A stretch of DNA of 64,000 nt from Bryobacteraceae bacterium (GCA_029975915.1 JARKOC010000177.1:434001-498000); one strand, 5' to 3'. Shown: positions 19,001 to 27,685, counted from the stretch's first letter. Translations and numbers: made by a program. Notes: generated from the sequence alone by a model not told the origin.

Positions 19001-19542
19001 ACATCCCGCAGGCATTCGTACCGAACGGCGCCTGGGAGATGCCTTGGGGGAAGAACCGCTGGATGTGGACCGAGATGCCCGGATGGCTGGACCACATTAT
19101 TGGAGGATGGCAAATCAACTGGATGGTGCGTATTTCGAGCGGCAAGCCTTATCAACTCGGAGCTGATACCATTCCGGTCGAGGGAGTCGACCCCAACGAC
19201 GTGCCCGGCGGGCAACGGTTGGATCAGTGGATCAACCGGGCAGCTTACACGCTGAATACGGACCCGTACCGGCCGCGTCGTTGGTCCTCCATTACAGGCC
19301 GATTGCGTGAACCCCCCACGCACAGCCTCGATTTGGGAATCATGAAGAACTTCCGGATCACGGAGCGCGTGAAGCTCCAATTCATCAACAACTGGATCAA
19401 CGCAACCAATACCCCGCAATGGTTCGGATCCACCGGCGCGTGCAACACCGCGTCCAAGTCCTGCTTCGGTCAGATTGCGGGGTTCCAAACGCAGTCGAAT
19501 TACCCGCGGCAGATTCAGTTCGCTGGGAGGATCAGCTTCTAG
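16084..19542 (+). CDS. Oar-like TonB-dependent receptor with carboxypeptidase-regulatory-like domain
   Basis: An outer-membrane beta-barrel importer of a large or complex substrate, energised by TonB. A signal peptide ends near AFGQG (residues 20-26). A carboxypeptidase-regulatory-like fold follows (GSISGRVTDPSQAAVPDASIV, about 30-110), then the plug (TPTQGRNIMG, GGVINITTRSG) and a long barrel that ends in the aromatic QIQFAGRISF, as outer-membrane proteins do. The 1152-residue length and this architecture are characteristic of the large paralogous receptor families of Acidobacteriota. The leader has GAGGT upstream of the ATG. The neighbours suggest a plant- or microbial-polysaccharide-derived ligand. 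Confidence 0.93.
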   Translation: MSIGHVRSLLASFFLVLAAVIPAFGQGAALGSISGRVTDPSQAAVPDASIVVLNTKTGLSYAAATTADGYYTVRFLPPGTYSVSVSKPGFQRSVQPNTVVATATNPTVNFVLSLGAVSETITVSEQVAQLETQNADKGTIIDNIRMSNTPTQGRNIMGIAWAAAGVTVATNAKSFTPYDNSGSTSISISGGQVKSNEMLIDGVPNRGGNEGGLYGTIPTQESVAEMKVLASAYSAEYGRTTGGVINITTRSGTNEFHGEGYFFNRSVTFAANTFERNLAGQGRLPVHFDQYGIVVSGPVFKDKLFFHSGWGRLHSGSKKSYIGHVPTELERSGNFSDSWYNKGGVKTLLQIYDPWSIQQDLVTGKFSRTPFTGNVIPSGRLNPVGKALWKFIPMPNAAGDPITRANNYAPSGGNAKADFSEYNNRIDWNINDNSRFSVRYIRNNFNSYDVEFYPGAADVNGGFPFTRANHNIVVDYTRTLSPTSVLNIRTGMQRYLTANVNGKREQATPADLGFSSTFVAQASPYFPYFSFGGSPLGSTEFTGAGQNSGNFTPDQINNVDATWSKIIGKHTLKIGGQGRLERTYNVAPGYNAGAFSFNRTYSNLDPQVSTAGTGDPVASFLMGVGSAYIDIQSLPARQGKSLAFFVQDDVSVTSKLKLNFGLRWDWTGPMTDRYDAMTGIFDEDATSPLAAQVKNALGAANCPACGNLRGGLTFPGVGGRPRNVFDASLKNFGPRFGFAYALNNKTALRGGFGMFYGPIWYDPGQPAGYSQRTTSVLYDSNLVPINLIDNPFPSGLLQPTGSSKGLATNIGAGVSFVDPHTREPRSYQASLEAQREFPWSMLLSVGYTFNKNDRLPVTQALNVYPEALFVQGTSVLNKQVDNPFAGLVPGFSLNQPKIAFSSLQVPYPQFTSVNKMYVPIGDSRYDGVQMQLTKRFSHGLSMSVAYTISKKLGHYGYQNSFDKFLEKTVDPYDIPQAFVPNGAWEMPWGKNRWMWTEMPGWLDHIIGGWQINWMVRISSGKPYQLGADTIPVEGVDPNDVPGGQRLDQWINRAAYTLNTDPYRPRRWSSITGRLREPPTHSLDLGIMKNFRITERVKLQFINNWINATNTPQWFGSTGACNTASKSCFGQIAGFQTQSNYPRQIQFAGRISF

Positions 19543-19557
19543 CTGGCATGAAATCGG

Positions 19558-19575
19558 GCCCCGCGCGCCCGGGGC
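19558..19575 (+). terminator. GC-rich hairpin after the TonB receptor gene
   Basis: GCCCCG pairs with CGGGGC around the loop CGCGCC, 15 bases after the receptor stop. There is no following U-run, so it may only define the mRNA 3' end or attenuate readthrough. Confidence 0.3.
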
Positions 19576-20034
19576 TGCCGCTAGAACGAGTCGTGAATGA
19601 GCAAGTTTCCTCTGAAAGATGGTGGTTCAAGTTTGCGCTCAAAGGGTCTATTCCTCCGGGGACAGTCCGGAACGCGGATACCTGGCTGCAGTGCCTGGGT
19701 CTGCGGAGCATCCCCGCGGCGATTCCGGCTATTGATGACGTTTTCTCCCTCCCGGGCGGGCACCCCGTCGTGTCCACGCCGGAGGAATCCTCCGATGTGC
19801 AAACTCCATTGCGAATTTGTCGAGGAGGAGGCAGTCTTTGGAGGCCTTATCTTTGTCGTCCAGATTCAGGCCGGCCGAGCAAAGCGTGCGCCTTGGCGGA
19901 GTGAACTGCTTGGCGGCGACTCCCCGGCGTCCGCTCATCTGCGTGAGATGAGCCGTGTGATAGATTCAAGCGGATATCCGCTGGCAACTCGTTCTTGATA
20001 AAGATCTTTGTACCGAAGGGAATCAGGTTTTACT
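19576..20034. other. Intergenic gap with no gene I can support
   Basis: About 460 bases lie between the receptor hairpin and the beta-propeller gene. The frames that are open here (for example 19597-19998 on +) have arginine- and serine-rich, low-complexity translations without family features and no good ribosome binding site. The segment probably holds the promoter of the next gene, but no box pair is convincing. Confidence 0.4.
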
Positions 20035-22194
20035 ATGCGCAAGCTTCAACTCAGTCTGTGTCTGTTCTTGATGCCGGCGGCGCTGCCGGCCCAGACCAAT
20101 CCAACCGGCGTTCTGGCCGCCCGCTGGCACGATTCCGGCTTTCCCGGTGACGACAACTACAACGCCGTCACCGCTGCCAGCGATGGAAAGATCTACTATG
20201 TCATCTCGGCTCATAAGATCGACCTCGGCGCGCACATGTTCTCCTACGATCCCGCCACCGGCAAGGTCACTCAAATTGCTGACCTGACCGAGGCCAGCGG
20301 CGAAAAGGGGCTAAAGACAGTTCCGCAAGGCAAGAGCCACGTCGATTTCCACGAGCACAAAGGCAAGCTCTATTTCGCCACCCATATGGGTTACTACCAA
20401 GTCAAGGACGGCAAGGAGTTGGTCGGAGTGCCGCCGGCCGGCTACAAGCCGTATCCGGGCGGGCACTTCCTGGCATATGACATGTCGACCGGCAAGATCG
20501 AGAAATTGGCCACGGCGCCGGGCAATGAAGGCATCATCACGATGTCCATGGACAAGAAGAAAGAGCGGCTGCTGGGGCTGACGTGGCCATCGGGGCGGTT
20601 CCTGGTGTACGACCTAGCGAAGAAGGAACTGAAGGACTACGGGCTCACGGCGGGTGAAGGCGAGAAGGGCGAGGGCGACCGGTTTAGGGTAGTCTGCCGG
20701 TCCATTGCCGTCAATCCACTACTCGGCGGCGCCTTTTTTAGCGACTCCACGGGCCAGGTCTGGCGTTACGACTGGGCACGACAAGACAAGGAACTTGATG
20801 TGATCCCGGGCTGCAGTTTGAAGCGGCCCGCCCTGGGCGCCTGGGATCCAAACAAACCGGGCCACATGGGCTACAACTGGCGGCAAATCGTTTGGTATCC
20901 GGCCGAGAGAGTCTTCTATGGAGTTCACGGCAACACAGGTACTTTGTTTCGATTCGATTCGGCGGGCGGCTTCATTGAACTCGGGGGCAGGATCGCGTCC
21001 GAGAAGTCCATCGCCATGGGTCTGTACGACAACTTCCCGTATGGTTATCTCGGTCTGACACTCGGCCCGGACGGACACACGTTGTACTTCCTAACGGGGA
21101 CGCCTCGAGGCGAGGAGATTCGTTTCGTCACCTACCACATTCCCACCAAGAAATACACGGACCACGGAGCGCTGGCGCTGGAAGATGGAAGGCGGCCCAC
21201 CTGGGCGCAGTCGATTGCCGTGGGGCGCGACAAGCGCATTTACACTGTGTCCAAGATCATGGAGAAGGGGAAACTGAAGGTGGATCTGCTGAGCTTCGCC
21301 GATCCGCTTCAGACGCCGCCCGCGCCCGAACCGCGCTATGAGTTGGTCCGCTCCTGGCTGAACCCGCCGGGCATGCCGAACCCTCTGAAGGAAGCGCATT
21401 CGCTTTGCCTGGATCGGGATGGGAATCTGATCGTCGTTGACAGCATTGCATCGCGGGTCCACCGCTTCACGCCGGAAGGCAAGTGGCTCTCAGAGATCGG
21501 GCTTGGACCGGGAAGCGGGCAGGGCCAGTTCAATATGCCCCGTGATGCGCGGGTTCACCGCTCGGGGGAGATCTTCATTTCCGACGCCAACAACTACCGC
21601 ATCCAGGTCTTCAGCCATGAAGGCAAATTCCTCCGCATGTTCGGCAGCAAAGGGACCGCACCGGGACAATTGCTGCGGGGGCACGGACTGGAATTCTCTC
21701 CGGATCACACGAAGCTCTATGTTGTGGATGTCGATAACAACCGGATCAGCGTCTTTGACCCGTCTGGCAAGTACCTGACGAGTTTCGGCAGGAAAGGCGA
21801 AGGTCCGGGCGATTTTCGCGATGCCCACGGCCTTGGCGTGGCGCCCAACGGCGACATCGTAGTTTCCAATTACTATGGGCCCACGCAACGGTTCACCGCT
21901 GACGGCAAGCTGCTGTTCGACTTCGCGCCGGCAGGTTTCCGCGGCTGGGTCTACTTCCATAGCATGACCACCGACAACCAGGGCAACACCTACCTTGCTG
22001 CGCGCGATATCAACCGCCGCAACGCCGTCGCCGTCTACGACAACCGCGGCGCCTACGTCACGGCCCTGACGGCGGTGACGGCCGAGGGTGAACAGGGCGT
22101 GAAGACGGCCACCGTAGACGCCGCCGGCAATATCTATGTCGCCGTCGAGAGCCGCGACAAGCACGGCGTGCAGGTATTCCGGAGGAAGCCGTAG
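20035..22194 (+). CDS. Secreted two-part beta-propeller protein with NHL repeats
   Basis: The start at 20035 gives a signal peptide (MRKLQLSLCLFLMPAALPAQ) and a 719-residue exported protein; a TTG at 20008 would only add a polar extension. Residues about 25-440 contain repeated LAYDMSTGKIE, FLVYDLAKKEL and FRFDSAGGF blades. The C-terminal third has at least three NHL blades (GNLIVVDSIASRVHRF, GEIFISDANNYRIQVF, TKLYVVDVDNNRISVF). The function is unknown: propellers of this kind bind or sense ligands and some are lyases or lactonases. It sits between a TonB receptor and an MFS transporter, so a role in handling the imported substrate is inferred. Confidence 0.85.
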   Translation: MRKLQLSLCLFLMPAALPAQTNPTGVLAARWHDSGFPGDDNYNAVTAASDGKIYYVISAHKIDLGAHMFSYDPATGKVTQIADLTEASGEKGLKTVPQGKSHVDFHEHKGKLYFATHMGYYQVKDGKELVGVPPAGYKPYPGGHFLAYDMSTGKIEKLATAPGNEGIITMSMDKKKERLLGLTWPSGRFLVYDLAKKELKDYGLTAGEGEKGEGDRFRVVCRSIAVNPLLGGAFFSDSTGQVWRYDWARQDKELDVIPGCSLKRPALGAWDPNKPGHMGYNWRQIVWYPAERVFYGVHGNTGTLFRFDSAGGFIELGGRIASEKSIAMGLYDNFPYGYLGLTLGPDGHTLYFLTGTPRGEEIRFVTYHIPTKKYTDHGALALEDGRRPTWAQSIAVGRDKRIYTVSKIMEKGKLKVDLLSFADPLQTPPAPEPRYELVRSWLNPPGMPNPLKEAHSLCLDRDGNLIVVDSIASRVHRFTPEGKWLSEIGLGPGSGQGQFNMPRDARVHRSGEIFISDANNYRIQVFSHEGKFLRMFGSKGTAPGQLLRGHGLEFSPDHTKLYVVDVDNNRISVFDPSGKYLTSFGRKGEGPGDFRDAHGLGVAPNGDIVVSNYYGPTQRFTADGKLLFDFAPAGFRGWVYFHSMTTDNQGNTYLAARDINRRNAVAVYDNRGAYVTALTAVTAEGEQGVKTATVDAAGNIYVAVESRDKHGVQVFRRKP

Positions 22195-22237
22195 AGGCGC
22201 CGCCGAACTCGGCGTGTCCATCGGGAATCGACCACAA

Positions 22238-23506
22238 ATGAGCCAGGTCACCAACAGCGCACCAGCGGCCGGTGCTGGAAATCCCGCCCACGACCTCCGG
22301 CGCCGTGTCATCTACTTTGCCGTCACGCTGTCATTGGTCACCTATATCGACCGCGTCGCCATGTCGCAGGCGGCGCCGTTCGTTGCTCGTGAGTTCTCCC
22401 TTACGCGCATCGAAGTTGGCTGGATCTTCAGCGCTTTCGCCCTTGCCTACGCAATGTTTGAGATCCCAGGCGGCTGGATGGGCGACCACTTTGGCCCTCG
22501 GCCCGTATTGCTGCGTATCGTCACCTGGTGGTCATTGTTCACCGCCGCAACGGGCTGGGCGTGGAACTACCACTCGCTGCTGGTGACCCGGTTCCTGTTC
22601 GGCGCGGGCGAGGCCGGTTGTTATCCGACACTCACCAGGCTGTTTCAGACCTGGCTGCCTCCCGACGAGCGCGCCAGGGCACAGGGCTACATGTGGCTGT
22701 CGTCGCGTTGGGCGGGAGCGTTTACCCCGTTGTTAGCCCTAGCGCTCATCAAGCTGGTCTCATGGCGGTTCGCCTTCCAGGTGTTCGCGCTTCTTGGCTT
22801 GGTTTGGGTGTTAGCGTTCTGGATTGGGTACAGGCCCAAGGACCGTCCGGCGCAGGAGACCGGACAACGGTCGCAGCACGTGGCATGGACCGTCTTCTTC
22901 CGCCGCCCGACGGTGCTGCTCCTGTTCGCGCAGTACTTCGCCGTCTCCTGGGGCTGGTCGTTTTACATCACATGGCTGCCGACCTACGTTTTGGAAGGGA
23001 GAGGAGCCAGCGAGACGCTTTCGTCCATGCTCAGCACCCTGCCGCTTTTCTTTGGCGGTTTCGGCTGCGTCACCGGCGGACTACTCATCCCCGTTCTCGC
23101 CCGCCGCTGGAACCGGCCCGTTGCCAGAGGCGTCCTCGGCGCGGTGGGGTGCCTCGCGGCAGGCGTGCTGTTGATCGTTTCGGTTCTCATCAATGATGTC
23201 CGGTTGGCGCTGGTGGTGATTGCGCTTGCGAGTTTTTCGAATGATCTGGCGCTTGCACCGGCCTGGGACGCATGCAGCGACGCCGGCGGGCCGTGGACGG
23301 GCAGCCTGTCGGGCGCGATGAACATGATTGGCAACTTCGCCGGGTTCCTGGCGCCAGCTACAATCGGCTATTTGCTGACATGGAGCTCCCAGAATTGGGC
23401 GTGGCCATTCTCTATTTCGGCTGGTTTTTATGTCCTCGGCTGCCTGGCGTGGCTCGGCATACAGGCGCGAGGACAGCGCGACTATCTGACTCAAACTAAG
23501 ATCTGA
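22238..23506 (+). CDS. MFS transporter, ACS (anion:cation symporter)-like
   Basis: An inner-membrane secondary transporter with twelve predicted helices in 422 residues. The conserved loop after helix 2 reads GGWMGDHFGPRPVLLR, and the ITYIDR-like motif in helix 1 (LVTYIDRVAMSQAAPF) is typical of hexuronate, glucarate and sialate carriers of the ACS group. The start at 22238 (MSQVTN) is 43 bases after the propeller gene; the longer frame overlaps that gene. The DHDPS-family gene follows after 22 bases, so transport and cleavage of the same sugar acid are likely linked. Confidence 0.87.
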   Translation: MSQVTNSAPAAGAGNPAHDLRRRVIYFAVTLSLVTYIDRVAMSQAAPFVAREFSLTRIEVGWIFSAFALAYAMFEIPGGWMGDHFGPRPVLLRIVTWWSLFTAATGWAWNYHSLLVTRFLFGAGEAGCYPTLTRLFQTWLPPDERARAQGYMWLSSRWAGAFTPLLALALIKLVSWRFAFQVFALLGLVWVLAFWIGYRPKDRPAQETGQRSQHVAWTVFFRRPTVLLLFAQYFAVSWGWSFYITWLPTYVLEGRGASETLSSMLSTLPLFFGGFGCVTGGLLIPVLARRWNRPVARGVLGAVGCLAAGVLLIVSVLINDVRLALVVIALASFSNDLALAPAWDACSDAGGPWTGSLSGAMNMIGNFAGFLAPATIGYLLTWSSQNWAWPFSISAGFYVLGCLAWLGIQARGQRDYLTQTKI

Positions 23507-23528
23507 ACCAAGGAAGGAACTATTATTC

Positions 23529-24428
23529 ATGACGATCTACAGAGGCCTCTTCCCCCCCCTCATCACCCCCTTCGACGAGCAACTGCGTATTGACGAGCAG
23601 GCGCTACGCGATCACGTCGATTTTGTTATTGAAAGCGGCGTCGACGGCATGTGCGCCGGATCGAGCACTGGCGAGTTCATGAACCTGACGCGTGAAGAGT
23701 GGGAAGCCGTACTCGACATCACCAAGAGCCAGGCCAACAAGCGGGTACCGATCTTCGCCGGAACCGCAGGCATGTCTACGCCGGAGGCGGTCGAGCGTAG
23801 CCGGTACGCCGAACGCATGGGCTTCGACGGCCTGCTCATCATCAGTCCCTGGTACCAGGTGCATACCCAGCGGGAAATTTACGCCCACTTCAAGGCGATC
23901 CGCAACGCAGTCTCGATTCCGATCATGATCTACAACAACCCGCCCGTCGTGGGCACGCAGTTGAGCGTCCCGCTGCTCGAGCAGATGGCCAACGACGGCA
24001 TCATCCAGTACCTAAAGGACGCGGACTCCGACCCGTTCGCCATTTCCCGCCTCAAGATGCGTGTCGGCGACAAACTGCAGCTCTTCTATGGCCACGACAA
24101 CAACGCCATCGGCGCCTTCGCCTTTGGGGCAACCGGGTGGGTGAGCGGCTCGGCCAACTTCGACCCCAAGCGTTGGGCGGACTTCATCCACGCCTGCATT
24201 AACGACAACGACTTCGTCCGGGGCCGCGAGATCTGGTACGAGATGCTGCCGTTTGTCGAACTGGTCACGGTGGGCGAAAACGGCGAGCGGCCAGACTGGA
24301 TCGCCGTCATCAAACGAGGATTGGAATTGCGCGGCCGTCGCGCCGGCTCAGTGCGCCCACCGATGCTGCCGCTCACCCCGGAGTTGAACCGCAAGGTGGA
24401 ACTGGCCGTCAGAGGGATGACGTTCTGA
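23529..24428 (+). CDS. Dihydrodipicolinate synthase family lyase/aldolase (second copy)
   Basis: A second class I aldolase of the family, 299 residues, with GSSTGEF at 44-50, catalytic Tyr135 (IMIYNNPP) and Schiff-base Lys163 (YLKDADSD). It is clearly diverged from the copy at 15 kb, so the two probably act on different substrates or steps. AAGGAAGG lies upstream of the ATG. The 22-base gap from the MFS gene suggests one operon. Candidate reactions are 2-keto-3-deoxy sugar-acid cleavage or 5-keto-4-deoxyglucarate dehydration; the sequence alone does not decide. Confidence 0.87.
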   Translation: MTIYRGLFPPLITPFDEQLRIDEQALRDHVDFVIESGVDGMCAGSSTGEFMNLTREEWEAVLDITKSQANKRVPIFAGTAGMSTPEAVERSRYAERMGFDGLLIISPWYQVHTQREIYAHFKAIRNAVSIPIMIYNNPPVVGTQLSVPLLEQMANDGIIQYLKDADSDPFAISRLKMRVGDKLQLFYGHDNNAIGAFAFGATGWVSGSANFDPKRWADFIHACINDNDFVRGREIWYEMLPFVELVTVGENGERPDWIAVIKRGLELRGRRAGSVRPPMLPLTPELNRKVELAVRGMTF

Positions 24429-24458
24429 ACGATGGCCGCAGCGCCCGGATTCGGGTGA

Positions 24459-24806
24459 TTCACCCGAGGTTCGACAAAACGATCGGCCGTCTGGTTCCAG
24501 ACGGGCCAGCAGATCTGGCTTGACCTCGGCGACGTGAAGAATATTGCCGAGGTGCAGGTGAATGGCAAACCGGCGGGCGTCCTCTGGAAAGTCCCATTCC
24601 GGGCGGAAGTCACGGGCCTGCTGAAGCCTGGCGCCAATCAGATCGAGATCAAGGTCACTAACCTTTGGGTGAACCGCATCGTCGGCGACCAGCAACCCGG
24701 CGCCGCACAGAAATACACCTTCACCTCACAGCAGTTCTACCGGGCGGATTCACCGCTGTTGCCGTCGGGGTTGCTTGGCCCAGTGCGGTTGATCGGCGTA
24801 AAGTAA
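24459..24806 (+). pseudogene. C-terminal remnant of a glycoside hydrolase (GH2/GH106-like sugar-binding domain)
   Basis: An open stretch begins after an in-frame TGA at 24456. It reads WFQTGQQIWLDLGDV, AEVQVNGKPAGVLWK, GANQIEIKVTNLWVNRIVGD and ends SPLLPSGLLGPVRLIGVK. This is the jelly-roll galactose-binding module found at the C-terminus of GH2-like and GH106 alpha-L-rhamnosidase-type enzymes. Such enzymes are about 1000 residues; only about 115 remain, and the DHDPS-family gene abuts upstream with no catalytic domain. A GTG at 24534 could in principle start a 90-residue product. A deletion remnant is far more likely. Confidence 0.75.
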
Positions 24807-25297
24807 TCCAGGGCTTGCGGGCGGGCCCCAAAGGGGGGCTCCCTGAGCTCGCTCTGACCGGATCGACGTCAACAAGAGACGTATGGGACTGGAGGGCAGG
24901 TCTGCAGGCTCAATCCCGGAGCGGAAATCTCCTCTGACGCTGGAAGTTATCCGGCAGGTCCAATGAGCGTTCTGGAGGTGGGAGGGCTCCTGATCGAAGA
25001 CGGGGGCTGCCCGAGTTCTCAGGATCGAGAAGGCAATCTTGGGCGAAACGTTTCGCTCTATTCTGAGTTAGCCCTGGATCCGCCCGGTCGCCAGAAAGCC
25101 GGGATTGAGCGTACGCCTGGAGAATTGAAGCTCCGGGTCTGGCATGCCGGAGCCGTAGCCTGCCCACTGTGGCTGCCTTCGGTTGCGGAGCAAGGGTCGC
25201 CGCGGCTTGACCCCAACAACGGGGGCACCCCGGCTTCCAGAACAGTTTCCACCTCCCCTCCTAAAAATGTCATGCTATGTGCGAGGAATCGTACACG
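24807..25297. other. Intergenic region between the hydrolase remnant and an oxidoreductase gene
   Basis: About 490 bases without a supportable gene. Frames open on both strands (24963-25301 +, 24910-25167 -) give compositionally odd translations with no family features. The region contains one copy of a hairpin-bearing repeat at 25220-25248 that recurs between the tRNAs, so it may be decayed mobile or repeat DNA next to the deletion scar. Confidence 0.4.
25220..25248 (+). repeat. Dispersed hairpin repeat, copy A
   Basis: The segment CGGGGGCACCCCGGCTTCC, continuing AGAACAGTTT, matches the minus strand of 50267-50296 with two substitutions and one single-base gap over about 30 bases. The GGGG/CCCC portion can form a hairpin. 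Both copies are intergenic. Confidence 0.5.
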
Positions 25298-26641
25298 ATG
25301 ACCACACAAAGACGTCAATTCGTTAAAGTCGCTGCCGCAGCCATCGCGACTTCTCGCCTGCCAATTCTCGGTGCAAATGACCGGGTGCAGATGGGCATTG
25401 TTGGTCTGGGGGGCCGCGGTAACGACCACATGCGCGACTACAACACGCTGGAGGGCTGCCGCATCGCCGCGGTTTGCGACGTCAACCAAGCAGCCCGCGA
25501 AAGGGCGGTCACGTTGATCAACAAGGCGAAGGGTTTCAAACCGGCCGAATTCACCGACATGCGCAAGCTGTTCGAATCCAAGGAGATCGACGCCGTTAGC
25601 CTGCCCCTGCCCAACCACTGGCACGCGCTGGCGACCATTTGGGCCTGCCAGGCCGGAAAGGACGTCTACGTCGAAAAGCCCGCCAGCCACAACATGTTCG
25701 AGAGCCAGAAGATGGTAGAAGCGGCGCGCAAGTACAAGCGGATGGTCCAGGTTGGCTCACAGAGCAGGTCCATGCCGCACAAACAGCGGGCGATCCAGAT
25801 GCTGCGGGAGGGAGCCATTGGCAAGCTTGTCGGCGCAAGGGTGCTGTGCTTCCGCCGCCGTTTCTCGATCGGCCACACACCGGACGAACCGGTCCCGCCG
25901 GGCGTGGACTGGAGTGGTTTCCTTGGGCCGGCGCAGATGAAACCCTATAGCCTCAACAAATTCGACTACAACTGGCACTGGTTCTGGGACACCGGAAATG
26001 GCGACATCGGCAACCAGGGCGTCCACGAGATGGATATCGCACTCTGGGGACTGGGCAGAATGAACTGGCCGAAGAACGTGTTTTCGACCGGCGGCAAGTT
26101 TCTCTGGAAAGACGACCAGGAGACGCCCAACACCCAGCAGGCCACCTACACATGGGACGACTGCCAGATCGTCTTCGACGTCCGCAACCTGCCGACGCCG
26201 CCCGAGGGGCTAGTTCCCATGACCGGTCCAAACTACGTCGGTGACATCTTCTTCGGCGACCTTGGGTTCATGACGCTCGACCAGCGCGGTTTCAAGGTTT
26301 ACAAGAGCGCGGCGGGCAACTTCGTCGGCGCGCGTGGCGCCGGAGCAGGCGGCCGTGAAAAGTATGAACTGATCGCCGAAGGCAAGGCCGAGCCGGGCGA
26401 CACCGCCCCGCACATGCAGAACTTCCTGGACGCCGTGAAATCGCGCGACCATACAAAACTGACCGCCGAGATCGAGATCGGCGCCAGGTCGGCGGCGTTC
26501 TGCCACCTGGCGAACATCTCCTATCAGGCCGGGCGGCCGCTGAACATCGACGCGAACGGGAAGTTCATCGGCGATGCCCAGGCTAACAGGATGCAGACCC
26601 GTAACTACCGCGCGCCGTACGTCGTGCCGGACAAAGTGTAG
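25298..26641 (+). CDS. Tat-tagged Gfo/Idh/MocA family oxidoreductase
   Basis: An NAD(P)-dependent sugar dehydrogenase-like protein. The N-terminus MTTQRRQFVKVAAAAIATSRLP has a twin-arginine leader pattern. The Rossmann motif GIVGLGGRGN follows at about 31-40, with EKPASHN at about 127 and the GNQGVHEMD substrate-site histidine at about 236-244. It has 447 residues; GAGGAA precedes the ATG at 25298. Tat-exported Gfo/Idh enzymes carry pre-bound cofactor and act on sugars in the periplasm in several phyla. The hydrolase remnant and carbohydrate genes upstream fit that. Confidence 0.88.
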   Translation: MTTQRRQFVKVAAAAIATSRLPILGANDRVQMGIVGLGGRGNDHMRDYNTLEGCRIAAVCDVNQAARERAVTLINKAKGFKPAEFTDMRKLFESKEIDAVSLPLPNHWHALATIWACQAGKDVYVEKPASHNMFESQKMVEAARKYKRMVQVGSQSRSMPHKQRAIQMLREGAIGKLVGARVLCFRRRFSIGHTPDEPVPPGVDWSGFLGPAQMKPYSLNKFDYNWHWFWDTGNGDIGNQGVHEMDIALWGLGRMNWPKNVFSTGGKFLWKDDQETPNTQQATYTWDDCQIVFDVRNLPTPPEGLVPMTGPNYVGDIFFGDLGFMTLDQRGFKVYKSAAGNFVGARGAGAGGREKYELIAEGKAEPGDTAPHMQNFLDAVKSRDHTKLTAEIEIGARSAAFCHLANISYQAGRPLNIDANGKFIGDAQANRMQTRNYRAPYVVPDKV

Positions 26642-26650
26642 GGCGAAAGC

Positions 26651-27667
26651 CTAGCGGACCATCCGCGAGGCAGTGATGAGCGTCTCCTGGACTGCAAGTT
26701 CTTCATCCAGCGAGACGCTCATTGCGCCCTCGCCCCGGATGGCGCCCGCCAGTTCGGCGAGATCGCCGGCATAGCGGGAATAAGTTGGCAGTGCAACCTT
26801 CTGTCTCCCTTTCGCGTAGGGACCGGCCGCTTCCGACAGGTCCATCTCGAGGGATGGCGGTTCGATGGGCCTGACCACGGCGGTGCCTTTCGAGCCCATG
26901 ATCTCCAGCGCCCGGTGGGCATTGGCATTGGGCTGAAGGACACTGGCAGTGATGACAGCCATAGCTCGCGGGTATTCAAGGACGGCGGCAGTATTGTCCA
27001 TCAGCTTGTCATTGAACGCTCCGTCGTGGCGCAGAAATGGGGTGATGCGCTGCGGCAGGCCGAGTGTACGCACGACGATGTCGATGAGATGTGCGCCTTG
27101 CTCGAACATCTGGCCGCCGGAGAAGAGATCCCATTCGGGACGCCGGTCGGCGCCGATGAGCGTATTCATCCGGGCGTGGATGAGGTAGACGTCGCCCAAC
27201 CACCCCTTTTTCGCCGCTTCGATAGCCCGGACCACGGCGGGGTTGTGCCGCCACATGTAACCGGTCTGGACATGAAGATGCTTCGCACGCGCGATCCCCA
27301 CTATCTTCTGAAAACCGCGAACATTGTCGGCTGGCGGCTTCTCCACGTGGACGTGCTTGCCTGATTGCACTGCCTCCAGGGCGAGCGACTCGTGGCGCGG
27401 AACGTCGCTTTCGACGAAAATCACTTCAACGTTGGGATCCGCCAGAATTTCTCGCTTCTCGCGCCAACGGATGTCCTGCTTGGCGTAGGAGTTTCGAACC
27501 TTCGAGTAGTCCTCCCATGCACCAAGGAAGTCGTAGTCTGGCGAAGTCGTGACCAAACGAAGCTTTTCGGGGGCGTGGGAGTGGCCCAGGCCGAGAAATG
27601 CCGCGCCCACCCGGCGCGATGGTTGAACGGCGGCGGCCGAAGCAGCCAGAAATTCTCTGCGGTTCAT
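26651..27667 (-). CDS. Gfo/Idh/MocA family oxidoreductase with a Tat-like leader
   Basis: A second, diverged family member with about 338 residues. The leader MNRREFLAASAAAVQPSRR contains the twin-arginine pattern, followed by the cofactor-binding GAAFLGLGHSHAPEK, the EKPPADN motif and the GAHLIDIVV substrate segment. An ATG at 27679 or TTG at 27694 would only lengthen the leader; none has a clear Shine-Dalgarno, and 27667 gives the most usual Tat leader. Its 3' end lies 9 bases from the end of the other Gfo/Idh gene, and it is divergent from the FAH gene with 29 bases between starts. Confidence 0.85.
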   Translation of the reverse strand: MNRREFLAASAAAVQPSRRVGAAFLGLGHSHAPEKLRLVTTSPDYDFLGAWEDYSKVRNSYAKQDIRWREKREILADPNVEVIFVESDVPRHESLALEAVQSGKHVHVEKPPADNVRGFQKIVGIARAKHLHVQTGYMWRHNPAVVRAIEAAKKGWLGDVYLIHARMNTLIGADRRPEWDLFSGGQMFEQGAHLIDIVVRTLGLPQRITPFLRHDGAFNDKLMDNTAAVLEYPRAMAVITASVLQPNANAHRALEIMGSKGTAVVRPIEPPSLEMDLSEAAGPYAKGRQKVALPTYSRYAGDLAELAGAIRGEGAMSVSLDEELAVQETLITASRMVR

Positions 27668-27677
27668 GTTGTTGGGC

Positions 27678-27685
27678 ATTATAAT
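27678..27685. promoter_or_regulatory. Palindromic -10-like box shared by divergent genes
   Basis: ATTATAAT reads TATAAT on both strands (27680-27685 on +, 27683-27678 on -) in the 29 bases between the Gfo/Idh and FAH starts. Both transcripts would then be leaderless or nearly so. Good -35 boxes are not visible on either side, so this is only a candidate. Confidence 0.3.

Noticed and set aside
19597..19998. 133-codon frame between the TonB receptor and the propeller gene
   Set aside because: No homology features, poor ribosome site, Ser/Arg/Pro-rich translation.
24963..25301. 112-codon frame upstream of the Gfo/Idh gene
   Set aside because: It overlaps the start of the real gene and has a random-looking composition; it includes the dispersed repeat.
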